Assembly: GCA_943330915.2 (NCBI GenBank)
Contig: CALQJO020000018.1
Location: 1-51,115 of the forward strand
DNA: 51,115 nucleotides
Direction: 5' to 3'
Source of the DNA: Rhodoferax sp. OV413
Lineage (GTDB): Bacteria > Pseudomonadota > Gammaproteobacteria > Pseudomonadales > Pseudohongiellaceae
Shown piece after piece: positions 19,541 to 28,338 of this stretch (its first letter is position 1; each line of letters begins with the position of its first letter). The position numbers and the translations under genes are program-made. A model generated the notes under the pieces. The model was not told where the DNA came from and ran no database searches. It saw nothing but the letters and a program-made list of their open reading frames with translations.

Positions 19541-20379
19541 GTCGCACATTGCCTGACTCAGGTGTTGATGCTCAGCGCCTTGCCTTGTTAAAAGACGGTG
19601 TCTGGAAGCCTTTGCCGTTGATACGTGATGCGCGCTGGCGCTGGGCGTTAAACGCGTCTGTGCTGTTATACATCGTGCTCGCATGGTTGAGTGTTGATGT
19701 TAACTGGGCGCGCGTGGCTCAGGGTATGGACCGGGGTCTGGCCTTTATGGCTTCGTTTCTGCAGCCTGACTTTGTGTCGCGCAGCGGGGAAATTTTTGCC
19801 GGACTCAAAGAAAGCCTGACTATGACGCTGGCGGCAACGGTGATCGGAGTGCTGCTGGCCATTCCTGTGGGACTTGGCGCTGCGCGCAACATATCGCCAT
19901 TGCCGGTGTATTTTGTATGTCGCACCATCATTGCCTTGTCGCGAACCTTTCAGGAAATCATCATCGCCATTTTGTTTGTTGCCATGTTTGGCTTTGGTCC
20001 TCTGGCGGGAGTGGTAACCCTGGCATTTGCAACCATCGGTTTTATGGCAAAGCTGTTGGCTGAGGATATTGAGGATACCCAGCGCGAGCCGCTGGAGGCC
20101 ATTCGCGCAACCGGCGCCAGTTGGTTGCAATGGGTTAATTTTGCGGTGCAGCCGCAAGTGATGCCGCGCCTGATAGGCCTGTCGCTGTACCGTCTGGATA
20201 TCAATTTCAGGGAGTCTGCCGTCATTGGTATCGTCGGCGCCGGCGGCATTGGCGCCACGCTGAATACTTCCATCAACCGCTATGATTACGATACTTCCGC
20301 AGCCATTCTGCTGCTGATTATTGTGATCGTGATGACCAGCGAATACCTGTCCGGGTATGTTCGCAAGTGGACACAATAA
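19537..20379 (+). CDS. phnE: Phosphonate-type ABC transporter permease, first copy
   Basis: Inner-membrane channel subunit. The 280-residue protein has an N-terminal helix near 40-57, about five more membrane segments, and the ATPase-contact EAA loop around [27 protein letters not shown]. The ending [28 protein letters not shown] is typical of PhnE. It overlaps phnC by four bases and touches the next permease by one base. The pair probably forms a heterodimeric channel. Confidence 0.92.
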   Translation: MSRTLPDSGVDAQRLALLKDGVWKPLPLIRDARWRWALNASVLLYIVLAWLSVDVNWARVAQGMDRGLAFMASFLQPDFVSRSGEIFAGLKESLTMTLAATVIGVLLAIPVGLGAARNISPLPVYFVCRTIIALSRTFQEIIIAILFVAMFGFGPLAGVVTLAFATIGFMAKLLAEDIEDTQREPLEAIRATGASWLQWVNFAVQPQVMPRLIGLSLYRLDINFRESAVIGIVGAGGIGATLNTSINRYDYDTSAAILLLIIVIVMTSEYLSGYVRKWTQ

Positions 20380-21191
20380 TGCCGCTGATAAAACACGGAG
20401 ATCAGCCAGTCTGGAAAAAGCGTCAACCTTTGCAACAGTATGCTCACTGGGCAGGCTGGATGCTGGGAGGCATGTTGTTTGTCTGGTGCTGGGCGCTGAT
20501 CTCGGAAAATACAATCTGGGAATTTCTTTACGATGCGGACGAGCAGGCTGCCAGTTTGATCGGGCGCATGATTCCGCCCGACTGGAGTATCACCGGCTCG
20601 TTGATGCTGCCCTTGTGGGACACTATCAACATAGCGACCGTCGGGACGGTCATGGGTATTATCATCGCCTTTCCTTTGGCATTTCTGGCAGCACGCAATA
20701 CCACCCCCCATCCAGCGCTGCGCGCAGTTGCACTGGCGATTATTGTCAGTTCCCGATCAATTAATGCGCTGATCTGGGCCATGTTGCTGGTGACCATTGT
20801 CGGGCCGGGAAGTTTTGCGGGTATGTTGGCTATCGCGCTGCGTTCGATAGGATTTGTCGGGAAACTGCTTTATGAGGCGATAGAAGAAATTCACCCGACG
20901 CCGGTCGAGGCCCTGTCTGCTACCGGAGCCGGCCGCGGTCAGGTATTAGCCTGGGCGGTCTGGCCGCAAATCATGCCGGCATTTGCAGGTATTTGCGTTT
21001 ACCGCTGGGATATCAATATCCGCGAAGCGACGACGCTGGGTCTGGTCGGAGCCGGCGGTATCGGACTGCAAATGAATGCCTCTATCAATAATCTGGCATG
21101 GGGAGAGGTGGCCACGGTATTTGTGCTGATTTTTGCAACCGTTGTGGTCTCCGAGTGGGTATCAGCCAAAGTCAGGCGGGCGATGTTGTAA
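20379..21191 (+). CDS. phnE: Phosphonate-type ABC transporter permease, second copy
   Basis: A diverged paralogue of the first permease (270 residues from the ATG at 20379, which shares one base with the preceding stop as TAATG). It shows the same helices and the EAA loop TPVEALSATGAGRGQVLAWAVWPQIMP, followed by YRWDINIREATTLGLVGAGGIGLQMN. A GTG at 20367 in the same frame is less likely. Two consecutive phnE genes occur in several phosphite and phosphonate transport operons. Its end overlaps the convergent sensor-kinase gene by 20 bases. Confidence 0.9.
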   Translation: MPLIKHGDQPVWKKRQPLQQYAHWAGWMLGGMLFVWCWALISENTIWEFLYDADEQAASLIGRMIPPDWSITGSLMLPLWDTINIATVGTVMGIIIAFPLAFLAARNTTPHPALRAVALAIIVSSRSINALIWAMLLVTIVGPGSFAGMLAIALRSIGFVGKLLYEAIEEIHPTPVEALSATGAGRGQVLAWAVWPQIMPAFAGICVYRWDINIREATTLGLVGAGGIGLQMNASINNLAWGEVATVFVLIFATVVVSEWVSAKVRRAML

Positions 21192-22344
21192 CGGGCGGAC
21201 ACTTTTCTGTCAGTAATCTGTTGATGGGCAGACGTATATGCAAAATGAAACCCTGCTCATTTGACCAGTCTACACAGCCACCTGCTTCTTCGATGCGTTC
21301 TTTGATACCTTTGAGTCCGTTGCCGGGCTTTATCGGCCCACCTTGAGTCCCGTTGTCATTGATCCGTAAGTGATAGCAGGTGGCATCGGTATGGAAATCA
21401 ATATGACAACGCGTAGCAGCACTATGACGCAGAACGTTAGTCAGCGCTTCACGAGTGCAGCGTAACAAGGTGTCGGCTATTTGCGTGCCACCTGGCACGC
21501 TGCTCAAATTCAGGTCAACAGTGATACCAGGCACCCCATTGATCAGCTTGTGCATGGCATCGACGAAGTTAACAGGTTCGTCCTCGCGTAACTCGCTGAC
21601 AGCGGTGCGCAGATCGCTCAGCAACAGCTTCCCGAGTGCTAATGCCTGCTCCACTTTCTGCCGGCCCTGCCCATCAGTCATATGTGTTGCAACTTCCAGT
21701 TGTAGAATCTGCGCTGTGAGGTGGTGTCCAAGCAGATCATGCAGATCGCGCGCGATACGCAGTCTTTCCGCCTGGCGCGAGTGTTCAGTGAGCAGTTCCC
21801 GGGTGGCCAACAACTCCCTGTTCAAGGCTGCTGTTTCCTCGCGCAACTCCTGTTCACGTTTGGCTCTGTGTGTTGCGATGACGGCAAACAAGTGAAAGAG
21901 CCCCAGCGTGATAGACCCGGTGATGGTCAGCATCAGGCTGGAGTCGCCCCAGTGAAACAGCTGACTGATAGTGTACAAACTGACGACACCCAGCAGTAAC
22001 CAGCCGGTAGTGCGTATGGGGTAGGTTTCGGTGATCTGCACGATCCAGACGATGCCGAGGATGGCGACAAAACTGATACTGACCAGAAAATACAGTGAGG
22101 CAATTGCCGTAATTTCTATACAAAGCAGAACAAACAATCGGTTGCGTGAATTAAGCGCCCATTCTGATGTAAAGATGAAGTAACAGGTTATGTGCAGCAG
22201 AAACAGGACACTGATTAACGTGAGTTGTGGTGTCCATTGCTGAGCGTTCTGAGCTAACAGATAGACTGACAAAGAACTCACAATCACCAGCACCACCGCG
22301 CCGGTAAAATTCTGGGTTTTGTTACTGCTCCAGAAATCATCCAT
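21172..22344 (-). CDS. Orphan sensor histidine kinase, DesK/NarX (HisKA_3) type
   Basis: Inner-membrane sensor that should autophosphorylate on His202 within ERLRIARDLHDLLGHHLT. The 390-residue protein has about six membrane helices (16-155) without a large periplasmic domain, a coiled-coil linker (160-195), the dimerisation/phosphoacceptor helix, and an ATPase domain with an N box (REALTNVLRHS), a G1 box (RINDNG) and a G2 box (GNGLKGIKERI). DesK-like kinases of this plan sense membrane state or cell-envelope signals. No response-regulator gene is adjacent: the gene runs convergently into phnE, and an FG-GAP lipoprotein lies upstream in the opposite direction. Its partner must lie elsewhere. 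Confidence 0.88.
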   Translation of the reverse strand: MDDFWSSNKTQNFTGAVVLVIVSSLSVYLLAQNAQQWTPQLTLISVLFLLHITCYFIFTSEWALNSRNRLFVLLCIEITAIASLYFLVSISFVAILGIVWIVQITETYPIRTTGWLLLGVVSLYTISQLFHWGDSSLMLTITGSITLGLFHLFAVIATHRAKREQELREETAALNRELLATRELLTEHSRQAERLRIARDLHDLLGHHLTAQILQLEVATHMTDGQGRQKVEQALALGKLLLSDLRTAVSELREDEPVNFVDAMHKLINGVPGITVDLNLSSVPGGTQIADTLLRCTREALTNVLRHSAATRCHIDFHTDATCYHLRINDNGTQGGPIKPGNGLKGIKERIEEAGGCVDWSNEQGFILHIRLPINRLLTEKCPPVTTSPA

Positions 22345-22485
22345 ACTGTTGTCTCCAGAGTGTCATGTTTGATGTCAGTGAGGGTTGTTCGTGTTACCAA
22401 TTGAGTCAGCTTACCACTGTCGATTTCAAGAAAGAAACAGCCTGTTGAGCCGCCCTGGGCTGTGCTTTATGCTCCACCTCACCTT

Positions 22486-23664
22486 ATGACTGCACCTTCT
22501 CCAGACAAGTATCTTTGCTCCCGCTCCTTCCTTGTGCGACTGGCGATTTCTGTTTTTGGCATGCTGTTGTTGACGGCCTGTCAAGCCACTGGTTTCACCA
22601 GAGCGAGCTTTCAGATTGACCCGCTCGCGGCAAGAGTGCCGGGTGGCGGACAGCTTCTGCTGGCTGATATTGGCGGTGATCTGCGGGCTGATGTATTGCT
22701 GATGAACCGCCGCCCGGGTCGGGTTTACTGGTTTGAGAATCCATCCTGGCAGTTCTACCAGATACCTTTGATGGCCGATGAACTGTCTGCAATCGCCGCG
22801 CACAGTCTGTCTGCAGGATCGCCGGCCAGTCTGACGCTGGCAGGTCGCTTTTCGATACCAGGCTCGGGCACACGTGATCAGCTCATCTGGTTGCAGAATC
22901 CCGGGCGAGAGCTTATGCATGGCACCTGGACTGCAACAGACATACGCACGGATGTTACACCTGACGCTTTACTGTGGGCGGACTTGTCGGGTACCGGGAA
23001 TCGGGTGCTGGTTGCATCTCCAGAGCTTGAAGTTTACACGCCTACGCGAGCGCGAGGATGGAGCACGATGTCATTGCTGCTCGAATCCACACCACCTATC
23101 ACCCGGCTGCGCGCCTATGATTTGGATGACGATGGGCGTGAGGAGCTGCTAGCCGCAGGGCCTTTGGGTGTTGATGTCACAGAACTGGCATCACGCGGTC
23201 AGTTTGTTGATGAGTTTTTACTTCTACAGGCATCCGGCTCAGGTGGATTTGTGGATGTGGCTGCAGGACAGTCAGGGCCATCACCTCAGGGGACGGAGGC
23301 AGATTTTGTAGCCGCACTGGGGGCGTACACTCCGCAACTATACGTTTTCCGTCCTGCACCTGAGGTTGTCAGCGGTTGGCGTATGGAAATTGTGCCTGTT
23401 CCGGGTTCAGGTGCGCACGTGCTGCAGATTGCTGATCTCAATCAGGACGGTATTGATGAAATCATTGTCGGGGGTGAAAGCGGTTTGCAGGTTTTCTACC
23501 ATCAGGCAGAAACACCGCGTTGGCAGCGTTATGAGCTGGCTGCCAGTGCGATGTCGGATGTACTGATAGCGGATCTGAATGCCGATGGTTATCCGGACAT
23601 CGTATCGGCACCTGCAGAGCCCGGTGCCTTGTTGCTGTTTCAGAACCGCGGGCGGCGTAATTGA
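22486..23664 (+). CDS. FG-GAP/VCBS-repeat lipoprotein
   Basis: Predicted outer-membrane or periplasmic lipoprotein of about 392 residues. The signal peptide ends in a lipobox, MLLLTAC (Cys32 from the ATG at 22486; an in-frame ATG at 22462 is also possible). The rest is a beta-propeller with short calcium-binding repeats: LLADIGGDLRADVLL, YDLDDDGREELLAAG, IADLNQDGIDEIIVGG and IADLNADGYPDIVSAP. Such propellers usually mediate protein or polysaccharide contacts. No enzyme motif is visible. Its 3' end overlaps the convergent amidohydrolase gene by 25 bases. Confidence 0.75.
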   Translation: MTAPSPDKYLCSRSFLVRLAISVFGMLLLTACQATGFTRASFQIDPLAARVPGGGQLLLADIGGDLRADVLLMNRRPGRVYWFENPSWQFYQIPLMADELSAIAAHSLSAGSPASLTLAGRFSIPGSGTRDQLIWLQNPGRELMHGTWTATDIRTDVTPDALLWADLSGTGNRVLVASPELEVYTPTRARGWSTMSLLLESTPPITRLRAYDLDDDGREELLAAGPLGVDVTELASRGQFVDEFLLLQASGSGGFVDVAAGQSGPSPQGTEADFVAALGAYTPQLYVFRPAPEVVSGWRMEIVPVPGSGAHVLQIADLNQDGIDEIIVGGESGLQVFYHQAETPRWQRYELAASAMSDVLIADLNADGYPDIVSAPAEPGALLLFQNRGRRN

Positions 23665-25004
23665 TTACCCGCTATCCAGACCTGCTCAATGGAGCGGCTG
23701 TTGCGGATGTTTTCCAGCGGGTCCTCGCTGAGTACCAGAAGATCAGCCCACTTTCCGGGCAGCAATGAACCTGTATCGCTCAGGTTCATGCAGGCGGCAG
23801 CATCGGCAGTGGCCGACTTGATGATCTGCATCGGTGTCATCCCTGCATCTTGCATCATCCACATTTCCAGATGCTCAAAATAGCCCTGGAAACGTGCGGG
23901 TGGACCGCTGTCGGTACCCATAGCGATGCGCACGCCGGCGTCGGACAGCAATTTAAGATTGGTCATCGCAATGGGCAGTGCTGCCTTGTATTGCTGCGCC
24001 GCATCATTTTGCGCCATACGTTGCTGGCGCTCGGGTTCTCTGAGTGTGGTCAGCACCTCGGCATCAACGCCGGCCAGAAAAAAAGCGTCAGAGAAAAATT
24101 CCGGCTCACTTTCGTAGATATAGGTTGATACTTCGCGGGTCAGCGTGGGTGTGTAACAGATGTTGCGCTCCATCATCAGTCCGATAAATTCTTCATCGAC
24201 ATGCGAGTCTCGGATGCTGTGAGCAATATGATCCGCTCCGGCGCGCAACAAATCTTTGGTGTCTTGCTGATAAAAGGTATGAACGGACAAGGGGATACGA
24301 TGAACATCCGCTTGAGCACTGACAGCCTGGTAAACCTCCGCCGGCATTTTGGGTGAGCGGCCTAGATTGTCGTCAACGCGTATTTTTATATAGTCTGGAG
24401 TTAATGCTGCGGTTTGATCCACCAGCGTTACCGCCTGCTCGACAGTGGCGGGATTCAGAACTGGCCCAGCCACAAACAGGCGGGCACGATCCAGGTCTGC
24501 GGTGTTCTGGTTATCACGCAGCTGAAAGCCCTCTTCTTCGTCATCTCCCAGACTCACCACAGTGGTTACGCCATAACTGGCGTACAGTGCCAGTTGCCGC
24601 AGCAGGTTCTCTTCACTGTAGTGGCCGGTTTCCAGGCCGCGGACGCCACCTGCGTGACCATGTGCATTGATCAGGCCTGGCATCAGTGTTTTGCCTTCCA
24701 GAGAGATGATGCGCGCACCATCTGGAACCTGGATATCCGTTGAAGCGCCAACAGCAACAATCCGTCCCTGATCCATAATCAAGGTGCCCGGAAAAACAAC
24801 CGGAGCTCCCGTGCCATCAATAATGCGCGCATTGGTCAGCGCCACCGGCTGTGCAAACGCTGCAGAGACCGTAAACAGCCCCGCCAACGACAATATCGCC
24901 AGCAGCGCGTTTTTCTGGCGGCGCAGGCGACAAGACACCAGATGTTGTGGAAAAACGGTTGGCAGAACCAGGGATAACAAACGTGTTTTTAGTATCAACA
25001 GCAT
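23640..25004 (-). CDS. Secreted amidohydrolase (imidazolonepropionase-like)
   Basis: A metal-dependent hydrolase of the amidohydrolase superfamily, exported to the periplasm. The 454-residue product has a hydrophobic signal region ending AAFAQ (about 33-51), the N-terminal beta-sandwich (VALTNARIIDGTGAPV), the metal motif NAHGH (His115, His117), a Lys in DYIKIRVDD, His in SVHTF, GADHIAHS and the Asp of MGTDSGPP, so the metal site looks complete. Members act on dipeptides, cyclic amides or lactones; the substrate cannot be told. The start could be an internal one nearer the signal core. Confidence 0.8.
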   Translation of the reverse strand: MLLILKTRLLSLVLPTVFPQHLVSCRLRRQKNALLAILSLAGLFTVSAAFAQPVALTNARIIDGTGAPVVFPGTLIMDQGRIVAVGASTDIQVPDGARIISLEGKTLMPGLINAHGHAGGVRGLETGHYSEENLLRQLALYASYGVTTVVSLGDDEEEGFQLRDNQNTADLDRARLFVAGPVLNPATVEQAVTLVDQTAALTPDYIKIRVDDNLGRSPKMPAEVYQAVSAQADVHRIPLSVHTFYQQDTKDLLRAGADHIAHSIRDSHVDEEFIGLMMERNICYTPTLTREVSTYIYESEPEFFSDAFFLAGVDAEVLTTLREPERQQRMAQNDAAQQYKAALPIAMTNLKLLSDAGVRIAMGTDSGPPARFQGYFEHLEMWMMQDAGMTPMQIIKSATADAAACMNLSDTGSLLPGKWADLLVLSEDPLENIRNSRSIEQVWIAGNQLRRPRF

Positions 25005-25239
25005 AGGTGTGACCTTTTCCGGCAGCGTTGTCTGGCAACGTTAAGTGTTGGCATTATGTGATTCGATGCTGTGAATGGCAATCATCCCGTCCAGCCCGGC
25101 AGCGGGCAGGCAGCGTGTTTGACTTGTCCGACAAACCTGTAGGTTAATACCGCGTGGGAGTTGTCAGGGTGACTCTGGCTGAATGTAATGGCAAATGACA
25201 TGCCCGTAAGGGTTTCATCGGATAACAAGGAATGAACAA

Positions 25240-25635
25240 ATGCAATTAACTCTGAGCAAAATGGCTTCAATCGGAATGCTGGCGGCCACCCTGCTGGCTG
25301 GCGTCATGATGCAATCGGCAGCGCTGGCAGCGCCTTCCGCCATGGTATCTACCCAGCAATTGGCGCAGGAGACCCGTGTTGATCAGCAGCGTGCACACGT
25401 CAGTGCATTCCTGGATCGTGCCGAGGTGCAGTCGCTGCTTGAGGCAAGGGGCGTTGATGTGGCTGATGCCCAGTCGCGCATTGCCACCCTGACGGCCAGC
25501 GAGCTGGCAACGCTTGCAGCACAGATAGATACACTGCCTGCTGGAGAGGGAGCACTTGAAACGCTGATCTTTGTGCTGGTGGTGTTTATGTTGCTGGATA
25601 TTGCCGGGGTCACCGATATCTTCCCGGGTCTCTGA
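25240..25635 (+). CDS. PA2779-family small secreted protein
   Basis: The 131-residue protein has a signal peptide (1-30, ending AALAAPSA), a charged helical middle (45-105, with QQLAQETRVDQQRAHVSAFL and the ESLLEARGVD-like segment VQSLLEARGVDVADAQSR), and a C-terminal membrane helix ETLIFVLVVFMLLDIAGVTD. This plan matches the PA2779 family of Pseudomonas. AAGGAA precedes the ATG. The next gene begins one base after its stop and encodes a PA2778-family C39-like peptidase, the same pairing as in Pseudomonas. Function unknown. Confidence 0.8.
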   Translation: MQLTLSKMASIGMLAATLLAGVMMQSAALAAPSAMVSTQQLAQETRVDQQRAHVSAFLDRAEVQSLLEARGVDVADAQSRIATLTASELATLAAQIDTLPAGEGALETLIFVLVVFMLLDIAGVTDIFPGL

Positions 25636-25636
25636 T

Positions 25637-26596
25637 ATGCGCTGCTGCTTGCAACACAAGTCTGTGCGCTTGTGTCTGTTTGCACTGCTGGTGTTGTTTG
25701 GCTTGTCAGCGTGTCTGTCTGCACCCCAAACCAGACTGTTGCAGGAACAGCAACCGGCGCGCCTGAGCTCGCGGGAGTTGCTGGCAGATGTCGGCTTTTT
25801 TCCGCAAGAGGCTTATCAATGTGGCCCGGCCGCTCTGGCCACAGTGCTGGATTACAGCCAGCAGCAGGTGACTGCGGATGAGCTGGTATCTCAAGTGTAT
25901 ATTCCTGCCCGTCAGGGTTCTTTGCAGATAGAAATGCTGGCGACAGCCCGCCGTTACAGCAGGCTGCCGTATGTGTTACCCGCCTCTCTGGAGAGTGTGT
26001 TGCAGGAAGTGGCGGCAGGTCTGCCGGTCTTGGTGATGCAAAATCTTGGATTGTCGCGCTGGCCACAATGGCATTATGCGGTGGTAGTCGGATTTGATCT
26101 GACCGATGGCACCCTAACCTTGCGTTCGGGTACTCGCCGCGACTATGTGATGCCGATGGCTGTGTTTGAGCGGACATGGGCGCGCGCTGCACATTGGGCG
26201 GTGGTTATACTGCCGCCAGGACAGATGCCGGTTGACAACAATCAGACCCGCTACTTTCAAATGCTTGCTGATGCGGAACCGAGTTTGCGTGAAGAGTCTG
26301 TGACAGCAGCCTGGAGAGCCGGTGTTCAACGTTGGCCTGCGAGCGACCTGATGTCATTGGGCCTGAGTAATCATCTATACGGGCAGGCGCTGGTCCAGGA
26401 TGCCGCTTCAGTGTTGGAGCAGCTGCTGGCGGTTGATACCTCGTCAGCGGCGGCGCACAACAACCTCGCGTGGTTGATGCTGGAGCTCGGGCAAACTGAA
26501 GAAGCGATGCGCCTGGCCCGCGAGGCTGTGACGCTGGATGCTGGATTTAAACAGACACTGGCGGACATTCAGTCAAAGATATCCAGCGGGAGATAA
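25637..26596 (+). CDS. PA2778-family C39-like cysteine peptidase lipoprotein with TPR repeats
   Basis: A lipoprotein (lipobox FGLSAC, Cys26 from the ATG at 25637) with a papain-fold C39-type domain: catalytic Cys62 in AYQCGPAALATVL, preceded by an oxyanion Gln, and His146 in WHYAVVVGF followed by the Asp of GFDLTDG. The C-terminal third has tetratricopeptide-like repeats (about 215-310, AAHNNLAWLMLELGQTEEA). The length is 319 residues. A start at 25571 is open but would run 65 bases into the upstream gene. The pairing with a small membrane-tethered partner suggests the partner is its substrate or regulator; this is inference. Confidence 0.82.
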   Translation: MRCCLQHKSVRLCLFALLVLFGLSACLSAPQTRLLQEQQPARLSSRELLADVGFFPQEAYQCGPAALATVLDYSQQQVTADELVSQVYIPARQGSLQIEMLATARRYSRLPYVLPASLESVLQEVAAGLPVLVMQNLGLSRWPQWHYAVVVGFDLTDGTLTLRSGTRRDYVMPMAVFERTWARAAHWAVVILPPGQMPVDNNQTRYFQMLADAEPSLREESVTAAWRAGVQRWPASDLMSLGLSNHLYGQALVQDAASVLEQLLAVDTSSAAAHNNLAWLMLELGQTEEAMRLAREAVTLDAGFKQTLADIQSKISSGR

Positions 26597-26685
26597 AAAA
26601 ACCTGCGATTTACCATGCTCGCGATGCCTTACAAAACATGTTATAGAAGGCACCTGCATAAAAATCTGCCATCAAGGGCTTTGTT

Positions 26686-28248
26686 ATGACAATCAAATTC
26701 AAATCACTGTGCCTGCTTCTGATCCTGCATGTTCTGGCTCCAGTGCATGCTCAGGATAATGCGCCGGTAGTGACGACTGCGCAGGGTAAACTGATTGGTG
26801 AGTACTCCAGTCGCAATAACCGTGTCTCAGTCTACAAAGGTATCCCGTTTGCCGCGCCGCCTGTGGGGCAAGCGCGCTGGACTGCCCCACAGCCGGCTCC
26901 TGGCTGGACGGGTGAGCGATTGGCAACTGATTTTGGCCCTGACTGTATGCAGCAGCCCTATCCGGAAGGCTCATTTTTTTACCGCCCGGCACGTGTCAGT
27001 AGCGAAGACTGTCTGTATCTGAACGTGTGGACAGCGGCTGACGAAAATGCCAACAAGCCTGTGATGGTGTGGTTTCACGGTGGGGCACTCACCCGGGGGT
27101 CCGGGGCAATCGATACCTATGACGGCAGCGAACTGGCGCTGAAGGATGTTGTCCTGGTAACTGTCAATTACCGCTTGGGGGTGTTCGGCTACTTTGCCCA
27201 CCCGGAGCTGATCGCAGAGTCTGAGCATTTCTCGGCGGGCAATTACGGCATCCTTGATCAGATACAATCGCTGCGCTGGGTACAGGAGAACATTCGTGCT
27301 TTTGGAGGAGACCCCGCAAATGTCACCATTTTTGGTGAGTCGGCGGGCGCCTGGAGCGTGCATTTTCTGACAGCAAGTCCGCTTGCCAATGGGTTGTTTC
27401 ACAAAGCCATCGCACAAAGCGGCGCGCGTATGGATACGCGGGTGGCGCTGGATCAGCAAACGTCCGCCGGTGCCTCGGCCAGTTCGTCTGGTGCGCGTCT
27501 GGCAGAGTTGATGGGTGCCGCCGATCTGCCAGCAATGCGCGCTGTTCCTGCCAGAGAGCTGCTGGACGCGGCAGCTGAGCACAGTTTCAGATCAGATGGC
27601 ATTGTGGATGGCTGGGTCTTGCCAGAGCAGCCCTTTGTTCAATTCTCCGGAGGGCGTCAGAATAGTGTTCCCATCCTGGTTGGATTTAATGCCGAGGAGG
27701 GCACAACGCTGGGCGCGGGTTCAAATCTGCCCGGTACACCGGAGGCCTATGAACAGCAGGTCAATGCCCTCTATGGCGATTTGGCAGAGATGGTGCTTGA
27801 GGTTTACCCGTCGTCCGACATCCGCAAGTCCAGCCTCGACAGTTTTCGTGATTCTGTGTTTGGCTGGCATATGGTGACCTGGGCTAATCTGACACGGCAT
27901 GTCCAGCAGCCGGCCTATCTGTATTTCTTCACGCACCGGCCACCGGGTCCGATGGCTCAGGAGCTTGGTGCGTACCACGCATCGGAGATCGCCTACGCGT
28001 TTAACACGGTTCATACCTTGAGTAATCAGCCCACCGCGATTGATTATCGGCTGGGTGATGTGATGTCGGATTATTGGGTTAATTTTGCGCATCACGGTGT
28101 GCCGTCGGCGCCGGGTCAGCCTGAATGGAAGCCCTATAGCAACGCTGAGCGCAATTACCTGTTGTTTGGCGCTCAGATCAGTGCCGAACAGAACCTGTTG
28201 CCTGACAATTGGGCGTTGTTTGACCGCGTGATGGATCGTCGTCGTTAA
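26686..28248 (+). CDS. Secreted type-B carboxylesterase
   Basis: An alpha/beta-hydrolase of the cholinesterase/carboxylesterase family, with a signal peptide (1-22, ending VHAQ). The catalytic triad is intact: Ser219 in FGESAGAWS, Glu338 in GFNAEEGT, His431 in GAYHASEIAYAF. The oxyanion motif WFHGGAL (129-135) and the SEDCLYLNVW signature are also present. The length (520) is normal. Likely hydrolyses carboxylic esters in the periplasm or medium; substrate unknown. It is alone on its transcript, with 89 bases upstream and 90 bases downstream. Confidence 0.9.
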   Translation: MTIKFKSLCLLLILHVLAPVHAQDNAPVVTTAQGKLIGEYSSRNNRVSVYKGIPFAAPPVGQARWTAPQPAPGWTGERLATDFGPDCMQQPYPEGSFFYRPARVSSEDCLYLNVWTAADENANKPVMVWFHGGALTRGSGAIDTYDGSELALKDVVLVTVNYRLGVFGYFAHPELIAESEHFSAGNYGILDQIQSLRWVQENIRAFGGDPANVTIFGESAGAWSVHFLTASPLANGLFHKAIAQSGARMDTRVALDQQTSAGASASSSGARLAELMGAADLPAMRAVPARELLDAAAEHSFRSDGIVDGWVLPEQPFVQFSGGRQNSVPILVGFNAEEGTTLGAGSNLPGTPEAYEQQVNALYGDLAEMVLEVYPSSDIRKSSLDSFRDSVFGWHMVTWANLTRHVQQPAYLYFFTHRPPGPMAQELGAYHASEIAYAFNTVHTLSNQPTAIDYRLGDVMSDYWVNFAHHGVPSAPGQPEWKPYSNAERNYLLFGAQISAEQNLLPDNWALFDRVMDRRR

Positions 28249-28338
28249 ACGGGTGCCGAAGGTGCGCTACGGCGATCACCGTCACCATACAAAGTGGCAT
28301 ACCGTTATAAGGTTGCGGGTATCTGAAGGGGGAGCACC

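Noticed and set aside
19666-20514. 282-codon reverse open frame across the two phnE genes
   Set aside because: Antisense to two clear permeases; Gln/His/Arg-rich translation typical of a shadow frame.
25383-26192. 269-codon reverse open frame across the PA2779/PA2778 pair
   Set aside because: Antisense to two family-assigned genes; Pro/Ser/Thr-rich with no domain.
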